Below are positions 37,853-48,989 of a stretch of DNA of 64,000 nucleotides, one piece after another. The notes beneath the pieces were generated by a model that had not been told where the DNA came from, did not search any database, and saw only the letters and a list, made by a program, of their open reading frames with translations. Position 1 is the first letter of the stretch; every line of letters starts with the position of its first letter. Source of the DNA: Theropithecus gelada (lineage: Eukaryota > Chordata > Mammalia > Primates > Cercopithecidae); contig NC_037680.1 in NCBI RefSeq assembly GCF_003255815.1, positions 24,396,470 through 24,460,469 on the forward strand, in the 5' to 3' direction. The position numbers and the translations under genes were made by a program.

Positions 37853-38313
37853 GTGGACATCATCCTTTCTTTTTTATTGACTCTCTGTTCCTCATATTCT
37901 AATCTCTTGATTCTAGTTCATTTCACTCGATTATTCTCCAATCTTGTTGGAACCCACCATCATCTCCTATCTGAATTTTGCAAATGCCTCCAAACTGACC
38001 TGCCAGCCTCAAGACTAGATTTTTCTCTAATATCTCCTCCCACTGCAACCAGGAAGAACATTCTTGAGCTCACCTTTGACCTCAGACTTCCCTGCTTAAA
38101 ACCCTTCAATGGCTCCCTATTGCCCCCAGGAGAAAGCCCAAACTCAACCTCTCATTGTTCTTTAAAAGGGGCTCATGAAATGAATTGTCTTTGTGAGATG
38201 AGGCAGTTTCACTTCACCTCCCTCTGTCCCTCCACAATGCCTCCAACCACTGATGAATTATTTCAGTTCTTGAAGCTCTTCCCCTATTACTGCTCTCTCT
38301 CTCTCTCTCTCAT

Positions 38314-38346
<33 letters not shown>

Positions 38347-38460
38347 TGCCTGCGCGCGCACACACACACAACTCTGAACTTTTTAATATGTTATTTCTTT
38401 GTTGAAACAGTTTCCAATTCCACCCCTTCCATGGCAGCCCTCCACATTACTTTACTGCAT
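37853..38460 (+). mobile_element. L2 LINE fragment
   Basis: 'gaacccaccatcatctccta', 'ctccaaactgacctgccagc', 'tgcttaaaacccttcaatgg' and 'ctccctattgcccccaggag' match the L2 ORF2 C-terminal region in order. A 174-codon open frame at 37853-38377, the longest in the window, lies inside it and runs into a microsatellite. It is a fortuitous frame in an L2 relic, not a gene. Confidence 0.78.
38295..38371. repeat. Compound (CT)n-(CA)n-(CG) microsatellite
   Basis: A CT tract (about 24 bases) is followed by ATG, a CA tract of about 30 bases, then GCATGCCTGCGCGCGC and another CA run. The CA/CG part is a long alternating purine-pyrimidine stretch with strong Z-DNA potential, and the CT part has triplex potential. 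It is inserted in or grown out of the L2. Confidence 0.95.
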
Positions 38461-39734
38461 AGCAGCAAACGGGGATGGGTGAAGCTACATAACAAAGGTG
38501 AAGCAAGTGACTGCGGGAATTATGAACTCAAACTTCATGGCCTTCTTATTTTTTTCTAGATGCCTATTTATTATGTGTAGAACGTGGTCTTAGGCACTGT
38601 GAGATTATTTTCTAAATGCTGCTCAAAAGTTTGGCAATGCTGTTAGGAAAACGGTACTGATACAAGCAGAATGTGCTGACCGATATACAAAATAGGAGTG
38701 GCACAAGGGTGTACAAGAAGCAGAAAATTATTTTGATGTTCAGTGCAAAGGGTGAAGACAATTCCTTTGACATATTATTATTCTTTGATATGCCATTATC
38801 TCACATTAATTTTTGTCTACAAATAAAATAGCTAGGTTTTTGATAATGCTGATATAATGATTTGAAGCTTTCCAAGATAATCCTTTAGGTGATTCCATAA
38901 TCTCCCTCGATATGATTTCCCAGAACTTCAATGGTCTTGCATTTATGATCTCCGCTTTATTCCTTTATTCTTTATTCTGGAAGTATATTTATTTTTTCTT
39001 GATCACTCCGTAGTGAGAAGGAAGAACAGCTGCTCTCCACGACTGTGTCTGTTCATATTGCTAAAGAGTTCTGTATCTCACCTATCTTTCAAATAGCACT
39101 TGCTTCTCGAAGGAAAAACTGTGGCTGCAAACTTAGCTGAGTTTTGATTTTATTTCAGGGACACTGGTGGTCTCAGGGTGCTAGCTGCACTGTTGCATTA
39201 TCCTCTCCTAACTTCCCGTGAGAACCTTCCGACTGCTCTCAAATCTACACTTAACTTTGTTCCTTGGGTTGGAACTGCCTTCTCGTGGCTGCAGTGCTGA
39301 CCATTGGCAGGCATCTTCCTACGTACTTTTTTTTTTTTTTTCATCTGAAGGTGAGAAGAGCAAACTGCATAATTTACCAGCACTTCCTGGGTGGTCACAC
39401 CTTCTTTTTCTCTCCTGCTTGGTCTAACCCAGCTGCCATCTGTTCTCCTAAGCACCCCAGGCTGTCCTGGGCTTGACAATACACTGTGGTGTTACAGGCA
39501 GAAAAATGAGCTGTGATACAAATCTGAAATTCTTTCTCCATCTACAGTGTGTACAATTTCCTGTATTTTGTTAGTTGCAGCCAGTTTGTATATATACACT
39601 TACACATTTTCTTTTGCTTATTTTTATTTCAAAGAAAGAATTAAAAAAAAATCAACCGAGAGGGTTATTGGTATATAATATTTAGTGATAGCACTCTGGA
39701 CTTTTATATAAATATATAAGTAGTCAGTATTTTT
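38461..39734. other. Unassigned sequence, 1.3 kb
   Basis: No repeat is recognised. 39120-39480 is GC-richer and includes an acceptor-like 'gattttatttcag' at 39148-39160 and a (T)14 near 39329. The minus-strand 93-codon frame at 39198-39479 starts with TTG and has no domain. Confidence 0.4.
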
Positions 39735-40071
39735 CTTTTTTTTTTCTTTCTTTCTTTTTTTTTTTTTTTTTTTTTTGTGAAAGGGAGTCTCACTCTGTCA
39801 TCCAGACTGGAGTGCAATGGTGACATCTCAGCTCACTGCAAGCTCCACCTCCCAGGTTCAAGTGATTCTCCTGCTTCAGCCTCCTGAGTAGCTGGGATTA
39901 CAGGTGTGTACCATCACAGCCGGCTAATTTTTGTATATTTAGTAGAGATGGGGTTTCACCATGCTGACCAGGCTGGTCTCCAGCTCCTGACCTCGTGATT
40001 TGCCCACCTCAGTCTCCCAAAGTGCTGGGATTACAGGCATGAGCCACCGCCTGTAACTGACTGCCCAGCCT
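39735..40071 (-). mobile_element. Alu (AluS type), antisense
   Basis: A T/CTTT-rich tail complement is followed by 'gagtctcactctgtcatcc', 'gcaagctccacctcccaggt', 'gtagagatggggtttcacca' and 'aagtgctgggattacaggca'. The 5' end carries about 12 extra bases (TGTAACTGACTG) before GCCCAGCC. Flanking AGTAGTCAGTATTTT (39719) and AGCAGTCAGTTTTT (40072) make a diverged target-site duplication. Confidence 0.93.
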
Positions 40072-41285
40072 AGCAGTCAGTTTTTAAAAAATGTATGTTA
40101 TACACCCAAGATAATAAAAGGGGTTGTTTCAGTCTAGTGAGAAAATTATACATATATTTTTCAAAATATATTACTTCATCAGTTTTACTGCTCAATTTGG
40201 GTGTGAATTTATATATTTTTAAAATACACATTTAAAAGAATATAGATACAAAGGATTTTTATCTGCCAGATATGAATTTTTTTCTAATTTTAAACATGCA
40301 TATCATTTACAAATTCCTCAGATTTCTCGGCTAATTCCTACTGTTATGTTCAGAGTTAACATTACTATTTAAAAAATAAATCTTCAATAAAATACTCAGT
40401 GAACAATGAACATTTAAGAGTTGCAATAGAAACTTTGGCTTATTTTCTTAATGGTCAGCATAATTGTACTTCTGAGGAGAAAAGAAACATTGGTGCCAGT
40501 AGACACCACATAAATGTCTACCCTGCTTAGTGATTTTTAACCCCGAGTACACTTACTTCAATTGCTGTAACTCAAAATTACCATTTATCTTCAAACAAAA
40601 TTGATCTATCAAATTTAATTTAATAAATCTTAAGTTTAGTAGATATCTTTCTTTCTTGACTATTTGAAAAACTGGTAAAAATTTGGAATAATTGCCATTC
40701 AAGATCTAAATTTAAAAATTTAACAAAAACATAATATTTGGCCCAGCATGTTTTTCCTTTTCAGTGAAGCTAACGTTGTAAGTTTGAAAGTTTGAATATA
40801 TATTTACATTAGTTGTCTCTAACCTGAGGAAGAGAGATGTTGAGGAACAGAAAATAATGAGAATGAGAATTAGCATTCTTAGTTAAAGCTTGAAAATATG
40901 AAAAATCACTAAAAATAATGTAAGTAAAATCCTTCTAATTACCTGTGGCCATGAAATCATCTTCATTTAATATTATATGTGCCAGGTGGAAATAATATAT
41001 ATCTATGAGTATATCCAATAAGGCATTTATAAAGTAGCTGACACGACAGTGATATTTCCAATTAGAGGTAAGTATATAGCATTTATTAGAAATTGTCTAT
41101 ATTTATCTCCTATTTACGTGGATTCTCAGATTTACCTGCAATTAGTTTGCTCCTGGCTAACTAGTGTCAACATGGTTAGCTGAAGTCCCCTGACTCTAGG
41201 TGTGTAAGTTGGGCGGATTTTCTTAACTTCTCTTAGTTTCCTCCTCTGAACATGGAAATTATACTAGTTCTACTTTTATCAAATT
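40072..41285. other. Unassigned sequence, 1.2 kb
   Basis: Strongly AT-rich. No recognised repeat or exon. Confidence 0.4.
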
Positions 41286-41503
41286 AAGGGTCAGCAGACT
41301 ATAGCCCAAATGCCAAATCCAGTCCGCAGCCTGTTTTGGGGCAGGACAGAAGCTAAGAGTGGTTTTACATTTATAAGGGGTTGTAAAAACAAAATGAATC
41401 AACAACAACGAAAGCCAAGAAGACTATGCAAGAGAGCACTTACATGGCCTGCAAACCTAAATGTTCAGATTCTGGCCATTATAGATCAGTTATCCAACCC
41501 CTA
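41286..41503 (+). mobile_element. hAT-Charlie-type non-autonomous DNA transposon
   Basis: It begins 'gggtcagcagactatagccc' and ends near 'agttatccaacccct', the degenerate inverted termini of a familiar mammalian hAT MER element. The inside has 'gctaagagtggttttacatt' and 'catggcctgcaaacctaaat'. I do not recall the exact MER number. It shares the family with the copy at 60684-60901. A 64-codon frame inside it is not coding. Confidence 0.7.
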
Positions 41504-41967
41504 AAGTATATCATAACATAATTTTAAAGACTAAATGAGATAATACATACAAAGCAGTTGATAAGAAGCCAGGAATATGGGAAGGGCTCAATGAATGTCA
41601 CTTCTTATTGCTTTTGGTAATACCAGGAAGAGAATAATATTACTATTCTTCTGAAGTGGGTCCATCAATTGGTGGTATCCCAATTAATGCATTATTTCAT
41701 ATTCTGTCTTATTGTACATACAGCCATTCATCTCATAATGATTTTCCAGTTTATATTCAACCACATATGTGATGGTGGTATCATAATATTATAAGGGAGC
41801 TGAATTCCTATCACCCAGAGATGTCATAGTTGGCTTAAAGCCATAGTGAAACGCATTACAAATGTGCTTGTGGTGATGCTTGTATAAATAAATCTACTGT
41901 ATTGCCAGTTGTATAAAAGCAAATAATACAATCATGACTACGTCACTGGTTTATGTATTTATTATAC

Positions 41968-42261
41968 TTTTTTTTTTCTTGAGACAGAGTCTTGCTTTGT
42001 TGCCCAGGCTGGAGTGCAATGGTGCAATCTCGGCTCACTGCAGCCTCTGCCTCTTGGGTTCAAGTGATTCTCCTGCCTCAGTCTCCCGAGTAGCTGGGAT
42101 TACAAGTGTGTGTCACCACACCTGGCTGATTTTGTATTTTTAGTAGAGATGGGGTTTCACCATGTTGGCCAGGCTTATCCTGAACTCCTGACCTCAAGTG
42201 ATTTGCCTACCTCTGCCTCTCAAAGTGCTGAGATTACAGGCATGAGCCACTTCACCTGGCC
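41968..42261 (-). mobile_element. Alu (AluS type), antisense, nested in Tigger
   Basis: 'gagacagagtcttgctttgt', 'ctcactgcagcctctgcctc', 'agagatggggtttcaccatg' and 'cacttcacctggcc' mark a full-length antisense Alu. Tigger sequence is interrupted at TTTATTATAC and resumes at CTATGCTATATTTTT. Frames at 41934-42143 and 42110-42328 are the usual antisense-Alu open frames, not genes. Confidence 0.94.
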
Positions 42262-42329
42262 CTATGCTATATTTTTAAATTGTTATTTTAGAATGTACTC
42301 CTACTTATGCTTAAAAAAAAAAAGTTAAC

Positions 42330-42537
42330 TGTAAATCAGCCTCAGGCAGGTCCTTCAGGCGTTGCTATCATAGGAGATGACAGCTCCCTGTGTGTTATTG
42401 CCCCTGAAGATTGGCCAGTACGACAAGATATAGAAATGGAAGATAGTGATATTTTGATGACATTGATGCTGTGTATGCTTGGGCTAATGTGTGTGGTTGT
42501 GTCTTTGTTTTTAATGAAGAAGTTTAAAAAGTAAAAA
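42330..42537 (+). pseudogene. Tigger transposase C-terminal tail, relic
   Basis: The frame from about 42330 reads NQPQAGPSG, then IIGDDSS, then VIAPEDWP and VEDSDI-like EMEDSDI. This matches the acidic C-terminal tail I remember for Tigger-type transposases. After it the frame runs through a hydrophobic stretch and LMKKFKK to a stop at 42532-42534, because the original stop has been lost by mutation. The catalytic DDE domain is absent, so no transposase activity is possible. The apparent membrane-anchor microprotein (75 codons from TTG at 42307) is therefore an accident. Confidence 0.6.
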
Positions 42538-42663
42538 AATAAAATAAAAACACAAAAAAAAACCTTATAGAATAAGGATGTAAAGAAAAAAGATATTGTA
42601 TAGCTGTACAATGTGTTTGTGTTTTAAACTGTTATTACAAATGTTAAAAAGTTAAAAATAGTT

Positions 42664-43006
42664 TGATATTGTTTGGTTGTGTCTCTACCCAAATCTCATC
42701 TTGAATTCCCATGTGTTTTGAGAGGTATCCCGTGGGAGGTGACTGAATCAAAGGGCAGGTATTTCCTGTGCTGTTCTCTTTATAATGAATAAGTCTTATG
42801 AGATCTGACGGTTTGAAAAAGGGGAGTTTCCCTGCACAAGCTCTCTTCACTTGTCTGCCACCATGTGAGATGTGCCTTTCGCCTTCCGCCATGATAATGA
42901 GGGTTCCCCAGCCACGTGGAACTATAAGTCCAATAAGCCTCTTTCTTTTGTAAATTGCCCAGTCTCAGATATGTCTTTATCAGCAGCATGAAAATGGACT
43001 AATACA
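42664..43006 (+). mobile_element. THE1 LTR (MaLR), solo, nested in Tigger
   Basis: It starts TGATATTGTTTGGTTGTGTC and ends GGACTAATACA. Inside are 'ctacccaaatctcatcttga', 'gcacaagctctcttcacttg', 'cttccgccatgataatgagg' and 'atgtctttatcagcagcatg'. The flanks are TAGTT and TAACT, a target-site duplication only if two transitions have occurred. It lies within the Tigger, so it is younger than the Tigger. Confidence 0.93.
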
Positions 43007-43517
43007 TAACTAAAAATTTATAGAGCAAAACAGAGTGAGCTAAGGTTAATTTGTTATTTGTTATTGAAGAAAGAAAATTTTTCTTATAAATTTACTGTAG
43101 TTTAAACATGCAGTATTTATAAAGTTTACAGTAGTGTACAATAATGTCCTAGCCCTTCACATTCACTCACCACTCACTGACTCAATGAAAGCAACTTCCA
43201 GTCCTGTGAACTCCATCTATGGTAAGTGCCTTATACAGGTGTACCTTTTTTTTTGTCTTTTATACTGTATTTTTACTGTACCTTTTATATGTTTAGATAC
43301 AAAAATACTTACCATTGTGTTACAATTTCCTATAGTATTCAGTACAGTAAAGTAGCCTAGGAGGGATAGACTATACCATATAGCCTAGGCGTGTAAGTGG
43401 CTAGACCATCTAGGTTTGTGGAAGTATACTCTATGATGTTTGCACAACAATGAAATTGCCAAAGATTCATTTTTCAGAATATATGCCTGTCACTAAGCGA
43501 CACACTACACTACTGTA

Positions 43518-44639
43518 ACCATCTTGTGCTAGAAAAATTAAAAGGCATTCTTTATTTGGAAGGATGCAAAAGATTCTACTTTTAAAAGAAAGCTTAATAA
43601 TGTATACTTTCTGATTTATTTTTATTAGTTAATTAATTAATTTGTTAGATTTTTAATACAACTCTAATGCAAGAATCTGTCTTGGGAGAAGGAAAGTCTG
43701 AAGATAGGTACATAAAAACATGTCAAAGACCACTGGAAAGGAAATAACTTGGTGTTCCTTCTCTTTGTGTGTGTTATTTTTATTTCTCTTGCGAAAGGAA
43801 GAATTTTAGTCATTTGACTTTTTTCTTTCCTTTTTTGAAGAGAGGCTTCTATTGGGAAGAGTGATTTTTTTTTTCCCAAAGGAGGAAGAGTGCTGAAAGA
43901 GAAGATATGAAAGGCAAATAAGTTGATTGTTTTGTTTTGTTTTACAAATGTGTTTGAAGAACACAGAACATTAAATCTCATGCTTTCTGAATGACCTGGC
44001 AATCTTAAATAAGCCCACCAAACATCACTCCTTTCTTTCTTTAAGTGTTAGATTTAAATACATTTTTTAAATAAGCCTTTGTTAGAAGTCCTGGTGGTAG
44101 AATCCTGTGGATTCCAGCCAGTGGGTTCATGGAAATGCCACAGTGAGGGGCTCAGCCAGCTGGGGAACAGAGCAGTGGAACCTGCTCAGGTCAGAGTCGT
44201 GTTTGAATTCAATCTTAAATCCAGTTAAATGCATGGTAAGAAAAAGCTAAGGATCCACTCCTTCTATCCTCCCACAACTGCACACACACAATTAAATAAA
44301 TAAAGTAGGAAAACCAGCAGGAGTTCAAGTTAAAAGTAACAGCCTTAAAAACAGACCTGATTTGCTGATTTGGTCAAGCAGTAGCAGGATTTGTGAGGGC
44401 TATGGCTGGGTAGAAATGAAATAGGCCATGAATTCCTCACCAAATTCCTTTGCAAATAGGATTTCAGCATTCTTCCTTCCCTGTTCCTCTGCATCCTGAT
44501 GGCCAAGCCACATGATCCTAAAGCCCTTACTTAAAAAAGTATCACAAACCTGTTAATACACAGAACCCATGCTTAATACTAAAAGGCATCAGTTGGACCC
44601 CCTTTAAAGCATTAATCCATAAACACTTTTCTTACAAGC
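43518..44639. other. Unassigned sequence, 1.1 kb
   Basis: No recognised repeat or exon. A 112-codon minus frame at 43664-44002 starts with TTG and lacks a domain. Confidence 0.4.
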
Positions 44640-45016
44640 CGTATTAGTCTGTTTTCATGCTGCTGATAAAGATATACCCAAGACTGGACAATTTATAAAA
44701 GAAAGAGGTTTGTTGGACTTACAGTTCCCTGTGGCTGGGTAGGCCTCATAATCATGATGGAAGGTGAAAGGCAAGGAGGAGCAAGTCACATCTTACATGG
44801 ATGGTGGCAGGCAAAGAGAGAGCTTGTACAGATAATCTCTCATTTTTTAAAACCATCAGATTTCATGAGACTCATTCACTGTCATGAGAAAAGCACAGGA
44901 AAGATCTGCTTCCGTGATTCAATCATCTCCCACCGTTTTCCTCCCATGACATGTGGGAATTGTGGGAATTACAATTCAAGATGAGATTTGGGTGGGGACA
45001 GAGACAAACCATATCA
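44640..45016 (-). mobile_element. THE1 3' LTR
   Basis: It opens (plus coordinates) with CGTATTAGTCTGTTTTCATG, where the first T of the usual TGTATTAG is changed to C, and ends AAACCATATCA. It contains 'ctgataaagatatacccaag' and 'caattcaagatgagatttgg'. It differs from the partner LTR by scattered substitutions and by a shorter tail-proximal segment, consistent with long independent decay. Confidence 0.93.
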
Positions 45017-45988
45017 TTCCACCCCTCGTCCCTCCCAAATTTCATGTCCTTACATTTCAAAACCAGTCATGCCTTCCCAACAGTCCCCCAAAATCGTAAC
45101 TCATTTCAGCACTAATTCAAAAGTCCACAGTCTAACATCTCATCTGAGACAAGGCAAGTGCCTTCTCCCTATGAGTTGTGAAATCACAGTTACTTCCTAG
45201 TTACAATGGGGGTACAGGCATTGGGTAAATACATCCATTCTAAATGGAGAAATTGGCCAAAGAAAGGGGATACAGGCTCCACGGAAGGCCAAAATTTAGC
45301 AAGGCAGTCAAATCTTTAAGTTTCAAAATGATCTCCTTTGACTCCGTGTCTCATATCCGGGTCACATGGATGCAAGAGATGGGTTTCCATGGTCTTTGGA
45401 AGATCCACCCCTTCCAGTGGCTCTGAAGGAGACAGCCTCCCTTCTGGCTGCTTTCACGGGCTGGGTTTGAGTGTCTGTGGCTTTACCAGGTACACGGTGC
45501 AAGCTGTCAGTGGATCTACCATTTTGGGGTCTGGAGGACGGTGGCCCTCTTCTCACAGCTTCAGTAGGTGGTGCCCCAGTAGGGACTCTGTATGGGGGTT
45601 CTGACACCACATTTCCCTTCTGCACTGCCCTAGCAAAGGTTCTCAATGACAGCCCAGCCCCTGCAGCAAACTTCTGCCTGGACATCCAGGCATTTGCCTA
45701 CATCTTCTGAAATCTAGGCGGAGGTTCCCAAACCTCAATTCTTGACTTCTGTGCACTTGCAGGTTCAACACTACATAGAAGCTGCCAAGGTTTGAGGGTT
45801 TCATCCTCTGAAGCCACAGCCCAAGCTCTATGTTTGCCCCTTTCAGTCACAGCTGGAGCAACTGGCATGCAGGGCAGCAAGTCCCTAGACTTCCCATAGC
45901 ACAGGGACCCTGGGCCTGACCCATGAAACCTTTTTTCCCTCCTAGGCCTCCAAGCCTGTGATGGGAGGGGCAGCTGCAAAAATCTCTT

Positions 45989-46465
45989 TCATGCCCTGGA
46001 AACGTTTTCTCCATTTTCTTGGTGATTAACATTTGGCTTTTTGTAACTTATGCAAATTTCTGCAGCCAGCTTCAATTTCTCCTCAGAAAATGAGATTTTC
46101 TTTTCTATCAGATTGTCAGGCTGCAAATTTTCCAAACTTTTATGCTCTATTTCCCTTTTAAAACTGAATGCCTTTAGCAGCACCCCAGTCACATATTGAA
46201 TGCTTTGCTTCTTAGAAATTTCTTCTACCGCACACCATAAATCATCTCTCTGAAGTTCAAAGTTCCACAAATTTCTAAGGCAGGGGCATAATACTGCCAG
46301 CCTCTTTGCTAAAACATAACAAGAGTCATCTTTGCTCCAGTTCCCAACAAGTTCCTCACCTCTATCTGAGACCACCTCAGACTGGACTTTATTGTCCATA
46401 TCTCTATCAGCATTTTGGTCAAAGTCATTCAACAAGTCTCTAGGAAGTTCCAAACTTTCCCACAT
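45989..46465 (-). pseudogene. THE1 gag-like open frame (partial)
   Basis: From the first ATG at 46463-46465 the minus strand stays open for 158 codons to a stop at 45989. In-frame codons continue upstream to 46492 without an ATG. The product is charged and rich in E, K, D and N, with no zinc knuckle or protease motif visible. MaLR internal regions are known to carry a gag-related frame, and this is its N-terminal part. The rest of the internal region (45017-45980) is open only in short, shifted pieces. The frame may survive by chance. Confidence 0.65.
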
Positions 46466-46587
46466 TTTTCTGTCTTCTTCTGAGCCTTCCAAACAGTTTT
46501 AACCTTTGCCTCTTACCCAGTTCCAAAGTCACTTTCACATTTTGGGGTATCACTTCAGCAACACCCCAGTATCAGTACAAATTTATT

Positions 46588-46979
46588 ATATTATAGTCCC
46601 TTTTCATGCTGCTGATAAAGACATACCTGAGACTGGGCAATTTACAAAACAAATAAACATATAAACCAAAGAGGTTTATTGGACTTTCAGTTCCACATGG
46701 CTAGGAAGGCCTCACAATCATGGTGGAAAGTGAAAGGGAAGGAGGAGCAAGTCATATCTTACATGGATGGCAGCAGGCAAACAAAGCTTGTGCAGGGAAA
46801 CTCTCTTTTTTAAAACCATCAGCTCTCACGAGACTCATTCATTGTCACAAGAACAATGCAGGAAAGACCTGCCCCCATAATTCAATCACCTCCCACCAGG
46901 TTCCACCCACAAAAGGTGGAAACTGTGGGAGTTACATTTCAAGATGAGATTTGGGTGGGGACACAGCCAAACCATATCA
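46588..46979 (-). mobile_element. THE1 5' LTR
   Basis: It begins near TTATAGTCCCTTTTCATG (plus coordinates) and ends GCCAAACCATATCA at 46979, followed by the CAAGC target-site duplication. About 20 extra bases near 46646-46668 (an ATAAACATATAAACC-type segment) are absent from the partner LTR. A 75-codon frame at 46720-46947 lies within the LTR and is not a gene. Confidence 0.92.
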
Positions 46980-46984
46980 CAAGC

Positions 46985-48699
46985 TTTCTCACAGAAGGAA
47001 AGAAAAAATGATGATGGATTATCTAAGTTCTCAATAAGATGGAAGAAAATAATCCCTATCTTTCCACAATTTGGGAATTTGACCATTTTGGAAAATGTAA
47101 CATGACCAGTTTCTTTAAGGTCAGCCTTAGGTGGAGGAGAAACAAGATGACATCAAACTGAGTCACACCAGTAAAGACAAGTCCCAGAAGAAGGGAAGCA
47201 ACCAGAAGACTGAGATGATTATGGTGGGGTGTATAGGGTTTCTATCAGAAGTACTGTGGGAAGATCTTCTGCTGATAACCCTACTAGATAAGGTCAGTCT
47301 TCATTTGTAACATCCAACTTTGAAATGAAAAACAGATATTCCTCAAATTACTGCTGTGCCTATCCCATTAGCTGTACCCTAGCTACTGGTACTATGATGT
47401 AACCTAAACTTAAGAACAGGTGTGAATTTCAAGACTTCGGTGAGGACGTTGCTCCTCACTGAATCTTACTTGAGCTTATAGGATAACGCTTAAAAACTCT
47501 TCTCATTCAAAACTAGCACTCTTAGAAGTATTTTAAGATAGCTTTGCTGGTCAACTTGGAAACAGTTTTACTTAGTTTTTAAACAATTAAGTTGGTAGTT
47601 CAGCTGAAGTGCAATTACAGGTGAAATACTGTTCTGGGCTTTTCCTTTGCATCTTGAATCCTAACTTTTAACTTTATTTTGCAATTCCAGCTATGCTGGA
47701 CCCACCCCATGACATGGTGATACTTACCCTAGGGTTTCAAATTTTAGGACTCACGAGCTGCTTCTCTTGTTGTAAACATGTGAATGGGGGCAGAGTATGG
47801 GCACTGAGGAGAAATTGACAAGTCTCCCCACCCTAAAACTGAAATCTGTGCCCTTTGAAGTGAGATCATTCAAGATTCATTCCAAACCTACTGGTGATAA
47901 CTAAAGGCATCTATCTATGTCATCTCTATATAAAGAGAGTTCCAGAGAGAGGCTAGATGCATGTCAAGTAAGTAGCACAACATATTTCCTACTAATCCCC
48001 TCCTTGAGAATCTGACCTCTGCCTCCAGAAAAACATCAGAGCCTTTTCTATAGGAAATATTATCCTCGGGATATATCCTTAAATTGTTTTTATAAGTATA
48101 TGAATGATGAAATACAAGCAAACTGTAAAATGCTAAATACTGTGGAGTTTTTTGTTTTTTGGGTTTTTTTGTTTGTTTGTTTGTTTTTGCTTTTCAATGT
48201 CCACATTTCCTGCCACCTCAAAAGGGGAAAAAAGGTAAGGGACCGTGAAACGGTCATGTTGGCCAAAACACTTGAGAAATAGTTGCTAATTTCTGACGAA
48301 AGTCCTTGAGTTGCAACAACACACAGAGCTAGCAGCAGGCACTGTCCCAAAGCAGTCAACAAGGCTTGTCAATGTTCAGTGCTGCCTTTGTGTACTGTGT
48401 GCATCCTTAGTAAATGCCAGGCCAGGTCTGGTGAAGTCTGTCAGCATCTTTTTTTCTGTTTTTCTTTTCTTTTTCCTTTTTTCTCTTTTTCACTTTCTCC
48501 CATGCTTCCTGCTTCTCTCTAATCTTTATCATCTTGATAAAATTTTCTGGGATTTGGAAGGTTAAAATAAGCCTTAGCAATTTGAAATTGGGCAAAGATT
48601 GCATTTGGTTGACTTATTTTCTAATACGTTTGGTGTGATGTACTGGTCTATGAGTTTGTAAGGTAGTGTTGAAGTAGGTGAGAAACAAATGAAGAGAGA
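46985..48699. other. Unassigned sequence with short T/G-rich repeats
   Basis: No gene is supported. (GTTT)n-type repeat lies at 48159-48187, and a T/C-rich tract at 48448-48500 is pyrimidine-rich on the plus strand. Frames crossing these tracts (48090-48362 minus, 48407-48604 minus) are low-complexity artefacts. Confidence 0.45.
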
Positions 48700-48915
48700 A
48701 AATGAACGTTTATTACTTGTTGGCTGTGTGCCAGGAACTGAGTATATCACTGTATACACATTATCGCACTTAATGATCATACTGATTCTGTGAAGTATCA
48801 TTTTACTTATTAAATAAAAGAGAAGTTTAAAATTACAAATAAGCCCAAGATCATGCAGTTTGTAAGTAGCAGAATTGGGCATGAATCCAAGACTGTCCAA
48901 CTCCAAAGTTTATGC
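48700..48915 (-). mobile_element. MIR SINE, antisense
   Basis: 'ggctgtgtgccaggaactga' at 48722, 'cccaagatcatgcagtttgt' at 48844, 'cagaattgggcatgaatcca' at 48871 and 'tccaactccaaagtttatgc' keep the antisense MIR order and spacing over about 215 bp. Confidence 0.85.
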
Positions 48916-48989
48916 TCTTTCAGGTAAAAATTCATAGAAAATTTGGGCTTATATGTTTGCAGACAAAAATATTGTAGGGAAATTCCATG

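Larger units (their letters stand above)
41715..43517 (+). mobile_element. Tigger-type (pogo/mariner) DNA transposon, with two nested insertions
   Basis: 5' sequence resembling the Tigger end ('cattcatctcataatgattt') begins near 41730. 'gtgcttgtggtgatgcttgt' is at 41863 and 'gactacgtcactggtttatg' at 41937. The element continues after the Alu with 'cagcctcaggcaggtccttc' (42339). After the THE1 LTR it continues from 43012 with 'cattcactcaccactcactg', 'ttacaatttcctatagtatt', 'tagcctaggagggatagac' and the terminal 'cactaagcgacacactac'. Removing the insertions leaves about 1.16 kb, so it is an internally deleted, non-autonomous copy. I place it near Tigger3/4 from memory. Confidence 0.82.
44640..46979 (-). 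mobile_element. Complete THE1 (MaLR) provirus, antisense
   Basis: Both LTRs and the internal region are present in the right order on the minus strand. The 3' LTR is at 44640-45016, the internal region at 45017-46587 and the 5' LTR at about 46588-46979. CAAGC at 44635-44639 and again at 46980-46984 is a perfect 5-bp target-site duplication. A 20-base tract next to the 3' LTR (45017-45036) is purine-rich on the minus strand, as expected of a polypurine primer. MaLRs lack pol and env and depended on other elements for movement. Internal frames are broken apart from one gag-like stretch, and the element is a fossil. Confidence 0.95.

Noticed and set aside
37853..38377. 174-codon open frame, the longest in the window
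   Set aside because: It lies in an L2 relic and its C-terminus is the CT/CA microsatellite (SLSLSL, HTHTHT).
39198..39479. Possible exon with the acceptor-like TTTATTTCAG at 39151-39160
   Set aside because: The minus-strand frame starts with TTG and the acceptor is on the other strand. No donor or conserved peptide is visible.
42307..42534. 75-codon frame that looks like a tail-anchored membrane microprotein (hydrophobic segment then KKFKK)
   Set aside because: The sequence is the C-terminal tail of a Tigger transposase read through its lost stop. The hydrophobic part is 3' non-coding Tigger sequence.
43664..44002. 112-codon minus-strand frame
   Set aside because: It starts with TTG, is low in complexity near the T-runs, and has no family match.
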